From Burkholderiales bacterium (GTDB taxonomy: Bacteria > Pseudomonadota > Gammaproteobacteria > Burkholderiales > Nitrosomonadaceae), in the NCBI GenBank assembly GCA_015075225.1, contig JABTUQ010000004.1:248001-312000 (forward strand): a DNA stretch of 64,000 bases, written 5' to 3'. A program made the translations under genes and the position numbers. How positions within the stretch are numbered: the first letter of the stretch is position 1; each line of letters opens with the position of its first letter. Below the pieces are notes generated by a model. It did no database searches. It worked only from the letters and a program-made list of their open reading frames with translations, and was not told where the DNA came from. Positions 44,085 through 54,038 of the stretch are shown one piece after another.

Positions 44085-44496
44085 TCATTCGCATTTTCCG
44101 GTTGAAACGAGGGCCAGATGAGGGCAGATCATCAAACCCGTAATCAGCGCATACGCCAGGTGGTATAGGTGGTTTCGGTTAAAATCATCCCAGATAAAGG
44201 TGGGCTTGACGATGGATGTGGTCGGTATCACAAAGTAGCAATATCGACGGCGCCACTTACTGTTCGGCCGACCGTATGGACGATACCGACGAAGAAACCT
44301 GCTGTCATGCCATAGATCGCACCTTTTTTGCCACCGGTAATCATCATATTCTTGGGGATTTCGACAAAACCGGTAACAACATTGGCCACGCCGTAGCCAG
44401 CTTTCTCCTGCTTTCTCGGTGGGTATCGGCCTGCGCATTGAAAGAGAGAAGGCACAGGATTGCCGGTGCCAGCAGTGATAGAGATGCACGTTTCAT
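44085..44496 (-). pseudogene. TIGR04073-like paralogue, frame-broken twice
   Basis: Start ATG 44496 with GAGGAGAAA upstream and signal peptide MKRASLSLLAPAILCL. The body KAGYGVANVVTGFVEIPKN and GIVHTVGRTVSGAVDI lies one frame away, and the end (PTTSIVKPTFIWDDF) one frame further; joined, they align with the intact protein at 16817. A missing T near 44230 would fix the second break. Indels cluster in the neighbouring HAD gene too. Confidence 0.7.
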
Positions 44497-44540
44497 TTTG
44501 TTTTCTCCTCGTTAAAATAAATGTAATCCTGCCCGGAGTA

Positions 44541-45203
44541 TTACTGGCGCAGGCTGATAACAGGCCAGCCACTTTTTTTCGCATGTTCGTGGAGGTGGCG
44601 TCAGGATCAGCAGCAGCAACGGGTGAGTCACCCTTAAGCAGTGGCAGATCATTGAGCGAATCACTGTAAAACCAGCTTGCAGGAAGAAAGCCAAGTGAGA
44701 TTGTGCGCATCCAGCCATTGCTCCAGCCGGGTTATTTTGCCTTCCTGAAAGGAGGGTATGCCGGTGACGCGGCCGGTAAATTCGCCATTTTCCTGTTCCG
44801 GTTCGGTGGCAATCAGGTGATCAATACCCAGCATGCGGGCAATGGGCGCTGTCACAAAACTGTTGGTGGCCGTAATGATAATGCACACATCCTTTTCAGC
44901 CTGATGTCTTGCGATCAGCTCACGCGCGCCGGGTGCAACCAGAGGAGCGATTTTCTGTTTGACGAAATCGCTGCGCCATTGGTTGAGCTGTTCACGGGAG
45001 TGGCGGGACAAGGGTTTGAGCTGAAAATCCAGAAATTCGTGGATGTCGAGCGTGCCCGCTTTGTATTGTTCATAAAACTCAATGTTACGGGCTTCATACA
45101 ACTTCTGATCCAGAACGTTTTGTTCGATAAGGAATTGTGCCCATTGAAAATCGCTATCGCCAGCCAGAAGCGTGTTATCCAGATCAAATAATGCCAGTTT
45201 CAT
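44541..45203 (-). pseudogene. SerB-like HAD phosphatase, several frame breaks at the 3' end
   Basis: The N-terminal 170 residues are fine: MKLALFDLDNTLLAGDSD (HAD motif I), ITATNSFVTAPIARMLGIDH (motif II). Past WLDAHNLTWL the expected FYSDSLNDLPLL (motif III/IV region), then VTHPVA, ADPDAT, HEHAKKSGWPVISLRQ lie in three different frames over 150 bp. Four small indels would be needed. This is typical of a HAD hydrolase otherwise intact, so sequence error is likely. Function: phosphoserine-type or phosphoesterase, exact substrate unknown. Confidence 0.8.
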
Positions 45204-45342
45204 GATGCATGAATGTCGGAATTAGAAAATAATGACAGGAGAAGACCGGTTAAATTCAGGAGAAGCACACACTTCAGTGTTGTTTCGTACTGTTGTGATC
45301 TGCAGAAACCGGTAATCATCAATCACCCGTAAACGGCGTTGA

Positions 45343-46008
45343 TTATAACAGTTCACGCAACAAGGGCAGCGTGACGGGACGCTGCCTGGCCAGAGAGTAC
45401 TTGTCCAGGGCATGAACAAACCCGATAAGAGAGGACAAATCCCGTCGTTCCCGCTTCAGCAGGTAATGGCAAATTTCCACAGGTAGTTCGAATCCGCAAC
45501 GGATTGCGTAGTCTTGCATCACCTCGATTTTTTTCTCATCAGTCAGTTCATGTACCTGGTAGACCAACCCCCAACCCAGGCGAGTGGCGAGATCAGGACG
45601 CAAACCGAGCTGCGCGGGAGGCAAAGGGCCGCTGGCCAGAAATACCCCGTGCCCGCTTTCACGAAAATGGTTGTAAAGATTGAACAGCCTGATTTGGGCT
45701 GCATCATCCAGTTTTTCGACATTATCCACCAACATACAATCCACATCGGCATCGAAATCCGGCATTTCTACTTGGTTGCAATCAAGGTAGCGCACCTTGA
45801 ATTCTGATGGCAAAAGCGTGCTGTTTACCGAATGAAGCAAATGGCTTTTGCCGCTGCCCGTTGTTCCCCACACATAAAAAAACCGGTCCTGCCTGCTGCC
45901 AGCCACCAGATTACGCAGCATAAAAATCAGTTCTTCATTGCCTTCGGAAACAAAGTTGTCCAGGGATGGTGGACCGATTTCAGTGATATCGAGCAGCAGT
46001 TGTCTCAT
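45343..46008 (-). CDS. hda: DnaA inactivator Hda
   Basis: 221 residues from ATG 46008 (MRQLLLDITEIGPPSLDNFV). Single AAA+ domain of the DnaA type with the Walker A-like GTTGSGKSHLL, MLVDNVEKLDDAAQ and arginine finger region DLATRLGWGL. Together with the beta clamp it triggers ATP hydrolysis by DnaA after initiation. The longer frame upstream is not supported. Confidence 0.88.
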   Translation of the reverse strand: MRQLLLDITEIGPPSLDNFVSEGNEELIFMLRNLVAGSRQDRFFYVWGTTGSGKSHLLHSVNSTLLPSEFKVRYLDCNQVEMPDFDADVDCMLVDNVEKLDDAAQIRLFNLYNHFRESGHGVFLASGPLPPAQLGLRPDLATRLGWGLVYQVHELTDEKKIEVMQDYAIRCGFELPVEICHYLLKRERRDLSSLIGFVHALDKYSLARQRPVTLPLLRELL

Positions 46009-46174
46009 TGGATAGCGTAATGACTGGATTTGATTTTGCCCGGAAAGCAAATCTTCTGGCCTGTACAGCAACGGGGAAAATAGTTCTGTCTTTTTTAACA
46101 ATCCTGCATTACCGCCTTGCTTTTTTCGGAGTGAAAGAAAACGTTCCGCCACATCCAGTTTTCAGGATATTTAC

Positions 46175-46314
46175 GGAACCCCTGAAAAACGTCAATGCAG
46201 CCCAGTCAGTTCAAGGCGGAAACCGGCAAAAAAGCGAAATTCATACGTAATAAATGAGCATTTTGAGCCGATGTTTAACGCAGAAAGACAATGCAGGTAG
46301 ATTTCAGAGATTCC
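46175..46314. mobile_element. MITE copy upstream of hda
   Basis: 140 bp, ends GGAACCCCTGAAAAACGTC and, reversed, GGAATCTCTGAAATCTACC. TTAC flanks both sides (46171-46174, 46315-46318). Same interior as the other copies. Confidence 0.85.
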
Positions 46315-46318
46315 TTAC

Positions 46319-46479
46319 AAATCAATACCGGAGAGGAATATATCACCCATTCACAAGAGGGCGTAAACCTCCTCAAGTTGGCTGGCAACTGTAAACATAT
46401 TGTCGGTTTATTTTACATATCAGCTAACACAGAGAATATGAAAAAATTTTATCTATTAAAAATCATATAGATATTGTTT
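46319..46479. other. Spacer upstream of the Gly-rich PEP-CTERM gene
   Basis: A+T-rich tracts (46430-46470, AATTTTATCTATTAAAAATC) immediately upstream of the sigma-54 site could be enhancer or IHF sites; no clear activator site is visible. Confidence 0.3.
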
Positions 46480-46495
46480 TGGCACAAGAATTGCA
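46480..46495 (+). promoter_or_regulatory. Sigma-54 promoter of the PEP-CTERM gene
   Basis: TGGCACAAGAATTGCA fits the -24/-12 consensus TGGCAC-N5-TTGC(A/T) with no mismatch. It lies 113 bp upstream of ATG 46609. PEP-CTERM genes are known to be RpoN-controlled in some bacteria through the PrsK/PrsR system. Confidence 0.8.
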
Positions 46496-46608
46496 TGATT
46501 AAGAATCTGGCTGCAATGCGATCAGGCGAGAATCCAGGTTTTGTGCCAACACGGGCATGCTTTGCCAGTATTTGTTTTAGTTCGTTATATTTTTACGGAA
46601 GTTTGGAA

Positions 46609-47607
46609 ATGCGAAAAACAACAACCAGAATAGTTTGCATAGCGATATTCCTGATAGCGACTCTGGCTCTCGGACACAAGGTATTTATGGAGAGCGGCGA
46701 TTATCAGACTCATCCTCGCACCGATACCGTCAGTAACAATGCCGCAGGCAAATACAGCGGGAATCAATACAGAAAGGAAAGAGGCCAGGGGATTCCCGAC
46801 AGGAATGACAGCATTGGCGGTGTTTCTACCGGGAATGAAGGCGCCATCTTTGCTGCCGTAGATTCCATCGGCCAAAACAAAGATGCATTTGTTTATGATT
46901 GCGACGACAGCATAGCCCGCTATACCGGGAACAATGAAGAAATCACCTGGAGTTATAGCGGGTGTAGCGACAGCGGCTTATCTCACGCAGGTTCGGGTAG
47001 CAGTGCCTCTACTCGCCCGGCAGGATCAATTCCAGGAAATGCGGGGCACTTTTATGCGGGCGGTGGCGATGCCGGAGGCAGCAGTGGAAGCAGTGGTAAT
47101 ACCGGCAGGAAAGGCACGCGGGGCAACAGCCCGCACGGCAATGGCGGGTGGGGAAATGGAGCAGGAAGCAGTGGCAGTGGTGGCGGCAATGGAACAGGCA
47201 GAACAGGTGCTGGTGATTCTCCCATTACAAACACGGGTTCAAATCCTGTTCAAGGACATCCTCCGACCAATCAGGAAGACAAGAACAATCAGGGCCAGAC
47301 GGGCAAACCCGCCGGGGATGATCATGGTAATAATCAGGGCGAGCCGATTGCCGCGCCAAACAAAGGAGATACAGAGCCGGAATTTTTTGATGGCACGCCC
47401 GGTAATGCGCAAAATAATCCACCTCAGCCACATATTCCAGCCGGAACGGGAAATCCGGGAAATGAAACCATTGGCACAGCAGAAAATCCCGGCACCCAAA
47501 ACATACCCGAACCAACCGGCATTCTCCTGATCATCGTGGGTGGCGTGATGCTGCTGTGGTCACGGCGCCGGAGTCATCCGGCCCGAGTGTATCTGCAACA
47601 GCACTAA
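46609..47607 (+). CDS. Gly/Asn-rich PEP-CTERM surface protein
   Basis: 332 residues from ATG 46609 (MRKTTTRIVC). Signal peptide, then a low-complexity middle of Gly, Asn, Ser and Pro (about residues 120-290). It ends NIPEPTGILLIIVGGVMLLW plus RRR, the PEP-CTERM signal: exosortase cuts there and the protein goes to the outside, often into an extracellular matrix. Driven by a perfect sigma-54 site. Composition is unlike the neighbours; it may be a matrix or biofilm protein (inference). Confidence 0.8.
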   Translation: MRKTTTRIVCIAIFLIATLALGHKVFMESGDYQTHPRTDTVSNNAAGKYSGNQYRKERGQGIPDRNDSIGGVSTGNEGAIFAAVDSIGQNKDAFVYDCDDSIARYTGNNEEITWSYSGCSDSGLSHAGSGSSASTRPAGSIPGNAGHFYAGGGDAGGSSGSSGNTGRKGTRGNSPHGNGGWGNGAGSSGSGGGNGTGRTGAGDSPITNTGSNPVQGHPPTNQEDKNNQGQTGKPAGDDHGNNQGEPIAAPNKGDTEPEFFDGTPGNAQNNPPQPHIPAGTGNPGNETIGTAENPGTQNIPEPTGILLIIVGGVMLLWSRRRSHPARVYLQQH

Positions 47608-47869
47608 AGCCTGCATACGGCAAAAGTGCAGGGCGTAATCATCAGTGATCTGGTTACGCCCTTAAGGAACCTCTGAAAAACTACCTGTGTTGTCATTTTT
47701 GCGTTAAACATCGGCTAAAAATACTCATTTATTACGTATAAGCTCCGCTTTTTACCCGATGTGAGCGCATCGCTCTGCGGGCCAGCCTTACGGCTGTTCG
47801 CTGCGTTTTGCTTGCGCCGCCGATGTTTGCCTTGAACTGACTGCCTCGCTGACGTTTCTCAGAGTCTGT

Positions 47870-48346
47870 TTACGATCTTCTGAGTAGCAGAGCCAGGAAT
47901 GCCAGATGAATGAATTGCAAGCTGGTATTGAGTTTACGCTCGCAGTTTTTCCACAGCCGCCGATTCTTCTGCAGCCAGGCAAAGCTGCGCTCAACAATCC
48001 AGCGTTTGGGCATGACCTTGAAGGTATGCAGCTCACTCCGCTTGGCAATCTGCACTGTGACGGGCTCTCTCAGGATTTTCCGCACGCCTTCGGTAAATGG
48101 TTTTCCGGTGTAGCCGCTGTCGCACAGCAGACTTTGTACTTTCCCCAAGCTCGACCTGCAGTGCTCCAGCGCTTGCAATGCGCCTTTGCGATCGGTTACC
48201 TCCGCCGTCGTCACCGCAATGGCATGCGGCAACCCTTGCGTATCGACCGCGATATGGCGTTTGATGCCCGATACTTTCTTGCCAGCGTCATAACCCTTCT
48301 GACCCGCCGTGTCCGTGTTCTTCACGCTCTGCGCGTCCACGATCAA
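47870..48346 (-). CDS. IS5-family transposase, catalytic part (ORF B)
   Basis: 158 residues as an ORF, but the frame runs upstream to the A7 run. Catalytic triad: D in IVDAQSVKNT, D in LLCDSGYTGKPF, E in RWIVERSFAWLQKNRRLW. It is +1 (or -2) relative to ORF A; a run of seven A at 48399-48405 (T on the plus strand) is where the frames meet. One extra A would join them. Confidence 0.85.
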   Translation of the reverse strand: MIVDAQSVKNTDTAGQKGYDAGKKVSGIKRHIAVDTQGLPHAIAVTTAEVTDRKGALQALEHCRSSLGKVQSLLCDSGYTGKPFTEGVRKILREPVTVQIAKRSELHTFKVMPKRWIVERSFAWLQKNRRLWKNCERKLNTSLQFIHLAFLALLLRRS

Positions 48347-48668
48347 GAACGTGCTGTAAGCGTTGCGCCCCTGTTTCTCGCGGGCCGCGCCAACCTGATT
48401 TTTTTAATGCCCGCTCCAGCACGCTTACACCGTGCTGGTCGGGCTCACTCCATTTACGCCAATAGGCGTACACACTCTGCCATTTGGGAAATTCGCCAGG
48501 CAGGAACCTCCATTGGCAACCGGTGCGCAGCAGATACAGCACCGCACAGAATACCTCGTATAGATCCACCGTCGTGGGCTTGGTGCTGCGTCGAACACTG
48601 CGCAGAAGTGGCTCTATCCCGGCAAATTGTTCTCTGCTGATATCGCTGGCATATTTCGTTCTCTTCAT
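48288..48668 (-). CDS. IS5-family transposase, N-terminal part (ORF A)
   Basis: 126 residues; the first 90 (FAGIEPLLRSVRRST, EVFCAVLYLLRTGCQWRFLP) are the DNA-binding DUF4096-type half. After LERALKK the translation leaves the true path. Confidence 0.85.
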   Translation of the reverse strand: MKRTKYASDISREQFAGIEPLLRSVRRSTKPTTVDLYEVFCAVLYLLRTGCQWRFLPGEFPKWQSVYAYWRKWSEPDQHGVSVLERALKKSGWRGPRETGAQRLQHVLDRGRAEREEHGHGGSEGL

Positions 48669-48769
48669 CCCCGTATTGTCAGCGATGGAGAAAAGATTGT
48701 AAACGGGCTCTCAGAGGTTCCTTAACGGATTCTGGATTCAGGTCAGAAAATGATTTTCGGATAACCCTA

Positions 48770-49945
48770 TTACAGGAGCCGGTCGAGGTAAGTACTGACC
48801 CAGCCGAATCCAAGGTGTTCCTGTTCCAGCCGCAATCCGGCACGAAAACGGTTGTTGCGCAGATCGTTGTAAAGATGTTGTTCTTCTGCTGTCAGTCTGT
48901 GCAGATCAGCCGTAAATGGCTTGTCTTCCTGTCCCCAGAACAGAGTGTGCGCTTCCAGGGTAGCGCTATCCATCAGAAGTGATTGGGTGTGGCTGAAATA
49001 ACCACGTAACTGATCAAGGATGGCAAAGCCATGGGTGTCAATATCTCCCCAGTAGTGAATGTTGCACTGCTCCAGCCAGCGTGCACGCGCCAGCGCCTCC
49101 CAACCGTAGCCTGAACCAAAGATAGCCATGGTTTCCGGAAGATGGGGCAGGGCCAGGAAATTGATTTCATTCTCGGTAACCAACACACGCTTTGCCTCAA
49201 GCTGCAACCGGCTGAAACTGGCAGCATCCAGAGTCACATCCGGGCTGAATATACCCGTGATGATTTCCATACCGGGATCAAGAACACGCAAGCGGATCCG
49301 CGCGGGTTTGTCCAGAAAACCATAACGCAAGGCAAACCGGGCAACACCTGTCTGGGCACCATCCACGCTGCTGGCAGGCAAGGCCAGATCCAGCAACTCA
49401 ATCAGCACGGCGCGATGCGCTTCGATAAATTTACTGTGTATGCCGGGAATATCCACCTGCCGCACATAAATGGCTGGCCGTGGGTGATTTTTCAGCCAGG
49501 CGATCACGGCCAGCAGCCGAGGCCAGGCATCCGCCAGTGCCAGTGCCTGCAGTGGGCGTTTTTCCAGCCAGGGCAGGATGGGTGGACATTCCTGCCGCGT
49601 CAATTCAACCAGCGTGGAGAAACGTTGCCATTCACTGCGTTTGCCGATCCAGAGCAGAGCTTCCTCCAGAGAATCAACCCGGATACAGGCAGGCAAATTT
49701 TGCTCTCCTTGCACCCGATGACGAATGGTCTGCCATTCCAGATGCAAAGAGCGGGTTTGCATCAGCCTGGCGACCCAGTTGCGCACCGCTTCCAGCTGGT
49801 TGGTAATTTCAGTGGAAGATGGCCCCTTGAACGTCAGGCGCAAGGGAAAACGCACGTTACCGGTAATAACATCCCGCAGAATTTCTCCACGCTCCCACAG
49901 CCGCACTAACTGCGTTCTCAGTTCTTCAGGATGCGTCCATGTCAC
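48770..49945 (-). CDS. jetD: Wadjet TOPRIM-type nuclease subunit JetD
   Basis: 391 residues, DUF3322/DUF2220. A DUF3322-type N part precedes a TOPRIM-like part with [17 protein letters not shown] and the metal-site [16 protein letters not shown]. JetD (MksG) cleaves plasmid DNA that JetABC has extruded. GTG start at 49945, overlapping jetC by 20 bp and preceded by AGGAG. Last gene of the operon. Confidence 0.85.
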   Translation of the reverse strand: MTWTHPEELRTQLVRLWERGEILRDVITGNVRFPLRLTFKGPSSTEITNQLEAVRNWVARLMQTRSLHLEWQTIRHRVQGEQNLPACIRVDSLEEALLWIGKRSEWQRFSTLVELTRQECPPILPWLEKRPLQALALADAWPRLLAVIAWLKNHPRPAIYVRQVDIPGIHSKFIEAHRAVLIELLDLALPASSVDGAQTGVARFALRYGFLDKPARIRLRVLDPGMEIITGIFSPDVTLDAASFSRLQLEAKRVLVTENEINFLALPHLPETMAIFGSGYGWEALARARWLEQCNIHYWGDIDTHGFAILDQLRGYFSHTQSLLMDSATLEAHTLFWGQEDKPFTADLHRLTAEEQHLYNDLRNNRFRAGLRLEQEHLGFGWVSTYLDRLL

Positions 49946-52900
49946 GAGAATTCTCCTGGGCAGCGACTTTTGTGCTCACGGTATCTTTTTGTACCCGGTA
50001 TTCCTCGATAGACAGATTACGCAACCGGGAAGCGCGGCCGCCGTCATTGTGGACAAAGCCAACACTCGACACAAACGGTTCGATGATGTGAATTTTCTGT
50101 AGCGGCGTGATGATCAACAGTTGCAGATTAAGCTGCTGGAACAACTTCAGGCCGTATTGTGCTGATTCATCTGATCCCCGACCAAAAGCCTCATCAATGA
50201 CCACAAAACGGAATGAGCGCGAGCGTACAGCCCCCCATTCCAGACCAAATTGATACGCCAGACTGGCGGCCAGAATGGTGTAGGCCAGCTTCTCTTTTTG
50301 CCCACCGGACTTGCCGCCGGAGTCTGAATAATGCTCGTGCTCGCTATGATCCTCGCGCCAGCGCTCGCTGGCCGCAAACAGAAACCAGTTGCGCACATCG
50401 GTGACCTTGGCCGTCCAGCGCCGATCCTGTTCCGACAAACCTTCCCGCCCCCGGAAGCGATCAATAATGGCCTTGACCTGCAAAAACCTGGCCTCGGAGT
50501 ATTGCGCATCTTCTGATCCGGTAACAGCTCCTGCAGTGCAGGCACGCAATCCTTGCTGAAAATCGCGGATTTCGGCATCCGGGCTGGGTTGCGATTCCAG
50601 CACGATATAGCGCCCCGGGTTGTAATCGATTTCACCCAGTGATTTATTGATGTGAGCAATGCGATCCCGGATAGTTTCGCGTTCCCTGGCCAATTGGGCG
50701 TTGAAACTGGCAATCTCGTTAATAGTGTTAACGTTCAACAGCTCCTTGAAACGTGCCACAAAACGCGGAAGATCATCGCGGTTCAACTGCGCTAGCAGAT
50801 TTTCAAACTCGAAGGCTGCTTCGAGGCTGGCATCCATTTCTGCAGTTTCCAGCTTGAAGGTTTCCTTGAAAGAAACCATGGCCTTGATGATTTTTTCCGA
50901 CAGATTTTTGATCCGCCGATCCTCGGCATCAATTCTGTCTTGCAACGATTTGCGCACCTCCTGCTCGCGGTGATCGCAGGATTCCACGGTCAATTGATGC
51001 TCACCCAGTACACTGTTGCATAGCGTTCTCAGCATGGAATCCAGCGTAGCATCCACAACGGTTGCGCTTGTCAGGGCAACGGTCTGGGTGCGTAACGCCA
51101 GAGCATCCTCACGCCGCTGCTCCACTTTGGCGCGGCGATCACGCGCAGCCTGCAGCTCATGGTCAGTTTTACCGAGTGCCTGCTGCAATTCCCGCAAACG
51201 TTCATTCAGTTGTTTGAGCACATCGGAAGCCTGTTCCAGCTTTCTGTGTTCGTCTTCCAGCGTTGCAATGTCCGCTGCCACACTCGCCCAATCCAGTTCC
51301 ACGAAACCTGCAAATTCTTCCAGGCGCGTAAGTGCATCAACCTGGATCTGCAATTCCCTGCGCGCAGCCTCAATCCGGCTGATTTCGCCCGCAACTTCAC
51401 CCAGACGGGTCGCCAACAGGCGGGATTTGGCTTCCAACGCAGCAATCTTGGCATTGTTGCTCCAGCCCAGCACATAACGGCTACGGTCATCAATGCGGTG
51501 GCGATCATCCTTTTCGTGGCGTCCGCCCGGATCCTTGATCTGGCCAGCCCGTGTCACGGCCCGTGTTTCACGGCGAAATTGCTCCTGGGTTTCGCAGCAG
51601 GCCACATCAAAACGATGAGCAAGTTCGCGTTCCAGCCAGTCGTAAAACGGGGAATCCGGCTTGACAGAAAGTTTTCTCGCCAGGGAATCGCGGTGCAATT
51701 CCGGCAAACCCGGTGATTTGTTCCGGCGTACATGAAAATAAACCAGACGTCCGCGCAGATGGCTGCTATCCACCCACTCTGCCACCGCCTTGTAATGCAC
51801 CTCCGGCACCAGCAGGGATAAGCCAAAACCGCGCAACAGCCGTTCGGCTGCGCCTTCCCAATCCTGCTCATCCTCGCGCACCTGAATCAGTTCGCCTGCA
51901 AAGGGCATTTCATCCTCATTCAAATCCAGTGCTGCGCACAGTGCAGTACGAATCCGGATTTGCTGGTCGTCGATATTGCTGCGGCGACGTTTAAGGCTGT
52001 CGATTTCTGCGGTCAGCAAATCGTGCTTCTGTTTACCCTGCCGCAAGGTTACCGCCTGCTCGGTAAGTGTGTTTTGCAGTTCGGCATCGCGGACACGCAC
52101 GCTTTCCAGCCGTTCCCTGAATTGTCCGCGCTGGTGGGCAAATGACACGTCATCGTCAGGAATGGCCGCGCCCAATACACTCACCAGCTCACGGTAGCGA
52201 TCGGCTCTGATTTTACGGGCATCGCGCAGTTGCTCCTTGTTGCGGATCTCGCTGGCCAGTCGTTCCAGACGATCGCCACCGTTCTGGCTGATCGCCTTCT
52301 TCAGCTCATCGAGCTGAGCCATTTGTTCGTTGAGCGTGGCATTTTTCCGGGCCACCTGCGCATCCGCCCGGTTCCATTCCTCTTCCAGCTGATTCAGGCG
52401 TTTATCCAGTAAATCAAGCTTCAGACCGGCAAAATAGGTACGCAGACTGTCGCGACCATGGCGCAAACGGGTCACTTCTTCCGACAACCCGGCATGATTG
52501 CGGCAATCGGCCACCAGCGGCGCAAGCAGCGCCACCTGCTGTTGTGCCTTGAGCACGGCCTGATGTGCGCGGTTAAGGTCATCAAAATGACCGATCAATG
52601 CCTGAATGCGGGGGGCAACATTGAATGGCTCCAGCATGTGACTGCGCACGAAATCGGTCAGATTGCCAACCGATTTCATCGACACCGTCTGGTGGAACAA
52701 TTCCAGCGCCTGATCGCCAGCCCTGCCTTCGCTAATACCAAAACGGCGCTTGAACCATGCGGCATAGGGCGGGAAGCTGTCATGCACCTCTGCACCCGGT
52801 TCACGCAATTTTTTGCGCAGGGTGGTGATGTCGCTGCCAAAACCGGAAAAATCCCTCGCGATCGACAAATCGCGTTCTGCTCCCAGAAAAAACCTTGCAG

Positions 52901-53348
52901 GTTGTCCCTGGCTGTCTTTCATCCAGAACACCTGTGCCAAACTGATAGTTTGGTCATAACCCGCGTTGTGAAACACGCCCAGGATGACCGAATAACTGTT
53001 GATATCACGCAGGGAAACCGGTTTTGCTGTTCCAGTCATTTCATTGCGCTCGGATTTGTAGTGACCCAGCACATAGGAGCGCAGTGTGCGTTCCTTGCTG
53101 TCCGCGCCCGCTGCCTTGTTGTAGGCGATGCGTTGTGCGGGCACCAGCAGCGTGGTAATGGCATCTACCAAAGTGGATTTGCCAGAACCAATGTCGCCAG
53201 TGAGCAGGGCGTTCTTGCCATCAAGCTGCAAGGTCCAGACATGGCCATCAAAGGTTCCCCAGTTGAACACCTCCAGCCGCGCCAGACGGAAACCGGACAA
53301 AGTATCGTCTCCGAGAAAATCCAGAGTCTGTGTTTGTGGTTTATTCAT
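49926..53348 (-). CDS. jetC: Wadjet SMC-like ATPase JetC (MksB)
   Basis: About 1140 residues from ATG 53348 ([15 protein letters not shown]). An N-terminal ATPase half ([18 protein letters not shown]), long coiled coils (about 280-500 and 650-900), the C-terminal ABC signature [17 protein letters not shown] and Walker [15 protein letters not shown]. It is the DNA-loop-extruding motor of the Wadjet system. It overlaps jetB by 8 bp and jetD by 20 bp. Confidence 0.9.
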   Translation of the reverse strand: MNKPQTQTLDFLGDDTLSGFRLARLEVFNWGTFDGHVWTLQLDGKNALLTGDIGSGKSTLVDAITTLLVPAQRIAYNKAAGADSKERTLRSYVLGHYKSERNEMTGTAKPVSLRDINSYSVILGVFHNAGYDQTISLAQVFWMKDSQGQPARFFLGAERDLSIARDFSGFGSDITTLRKKLREPGAEVHDSFPPYAAWFKRRFGISEGRAGDQALELFHQTVSMKSVGNLTDFVRSHMLEPFNVAPRIQALIGHFDDLNRAHQAVLKAQQQVALLAPLVADCRNHAGLSEEVTRLRHGRDSLRTYFAGLKLDLLDKRLNQLEEEWNRADAQVARKNATLNEQMAQLDELKKAISQNGGDRLERLASEIRNKEQLRDARKIRADRYRELVSVLGAAIPDDDVSFAHQRGQFRERLESVRVRDAELQNTLTEQAVTLRQGKQKHDLLTAEIDSLKRRRSNIDDQQIRIRTALCAALDLNEDEMPFAGELIQVREDEQDWEGAAERLLRGFGLSLLVPEVHYKAVAEWVDSSHLRGRLVYFHVRRNKSPGLPELHRDSLARKLSVKPDSPFYDWLERELAHRFDVACCETQEQFRRETRAVTRAGQIKDPGGRHEKDDRHRIDDRSRYVLGWSNNAKIAALEAKSRLLATRLGEVAGEISRIEAARRELQIQVDALTRLEEFAGFVELDWASVAADIATLEDEHRKLEQASDVLKQLNERLRELQQALGKTDHELQAARDRRAKVEQRREDALALRTQTVALTSATVVDATLDSMLRTLCNSVLGEHQLTVESCDHREQEVRKSLQDRIDAEDRRIKNLSEKIIKAMVSFKETFKLETAEMDASLEAAFEFENLLAQLNRDDLPRFVARFKELLNVNTINEIASFNAQLARERETIRDRIAHINKSLGEIDYNPGRYIVLESQPSPDAEIRDFQQGLRACTAGAVTGSEDAQYSEARFLQVKAIIDRFRGREGLSEQDRRWTAKVTDVRNWFLFAASERWREDHSEHEHYSDSGGKSGGQKEKLAYTILAASLAYQFGLEWGAVRSRSFRFVVIDEAFGRGSDESAQYGLKLFQQLNLQLLIITPLQKIHIIEPFVSSVGFVHNDGGRASRLRNLSIEEYRVQKDTVSTKVAAQENSRDMDAS

Positions 53349-54003
53349 CACGCCCCTTCTGGTCGGCTGCTGTAGTGGACAGCGCTGTTTGATAGATTGC
53401 CAGCCGGGCATCAAATTCAGCCAGCCATTGCGCATCGACAAAAGCTTTCAGAATGCGCCGCACTTCATAGCTGGCTATTCCGGCTGAACTGCCGCCTACA
53501 GACTTGAGTTTGTGCAGAAAACCCAGCTCCACCACCTTGTTGATATGCGTTTCGATCTGGTCAATCAATCGCGCCTCGTTGGAACCATCAGGCAAAAATA
53601 CGCGCACCAGATCGGCAATTTCATCGCGCGAGAGTATCAGCCGGGTATCACTGCCGCCTGCATCGAATTCGGCCAGTTTTTTGCGCAACAGCGCCAGCAA
53701 CAGGCTCACTGCAAACGACAGGGGACGACGGGCGATCAATCGTGGCAAACGTGGTGCCGGATCATCATCCGCCGGTTCTGGCCGGCTTTTCAGAAAGGCA
53801 TACCCCTCGGCTTCATCCAGCACAAGATCGAGATTGAGCACAGCCACATAGTCGCGCACCCTGGCTTGCAGATTCAGCAAATCCTCCCACTGCCGCTCAT
53901 CCTGTTCACGGTACTGCACCCCCTTGAGCAGCCCGATTACCAGCAATGACAAATCCGGTGCGGGCGCTGCCGTTACTGCGCTGGTTAAATTTTCCGGTTC
54001 CAT
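53341..54003 (-). CDS. jetB: Wadjet kleisin-partner JetB (MksE)
   Basis: 220 residues, DUF4194. Winged-helix-like protein that binds the kleisin JetA and the JetC heads. Seen: [44 protein letters not shown]. 35 bp gap to jetA. Confidence 0.8.
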   Translation of the reverse strand: MEPENLTSAVTAAPAPDLSLLVIGLLKGVQYREQDERQWEDLLNLQARVRDYVAVLNLDLVLDEAEGYAFLKSRPEPADDDPAPRLPRLIARRPLSFAVSLLLALLRKKLAEFDAGGSDTRLILSRDEIADLVRVFLPDGSNEARLIDQIETHINKVVELGFLHKLKSVGGSSAGIASYEVRRILKAFVDAQWLAEFDARLAIYQTALSTTAADQKGRDE

Positions 54004-54038
54004 TTTCTGTCAATCCCTTGTTCTGTTGGTTACTCCGG

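Larger units (their letters stand above)
47862..48710 (-). mobile_element. IS5-family (IS427/IS1031-like) insertion sequence, complete
   Basis: 849 bp. Ends GAGTCTGTTTACGATCTTC and, reversed, GAGCCCGTTTACAATCTTT. A TCA target duplication flanks it (47859-47861, 48711-48713), inside the MITE. Carries the transposase genes below in two frames. Confidence 0.9.
47666..48721. mobile_element. MITE copy split by an IS element
   Basis: Left MITE end GGAACCTCTGAAAAACTACC at 47666, right end TCAGAGGTTCC ending 48721, flanked by TTAA on both sides (47662-47665, 48722-48725). It contains an extra GC-rich stretch (about 47757-47826, CGATGTGAGCGCATCG) not in other copies, and the IS at 47862-48710. Confidence 0.85.

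Noticed and set aside
47906..48640. 244-codon plus-strand frame across the IS
   Set aside because: Antisense to the transposase.
49142..49909. 255-codon plus-strand frame opposite jetD
   Set aside because: Shadow of jetD.
52458..53375. 305-codon plus-strand frame opposite jetC
   Set aside because: Shadow of the jetC coding sequence; no domain or start support.
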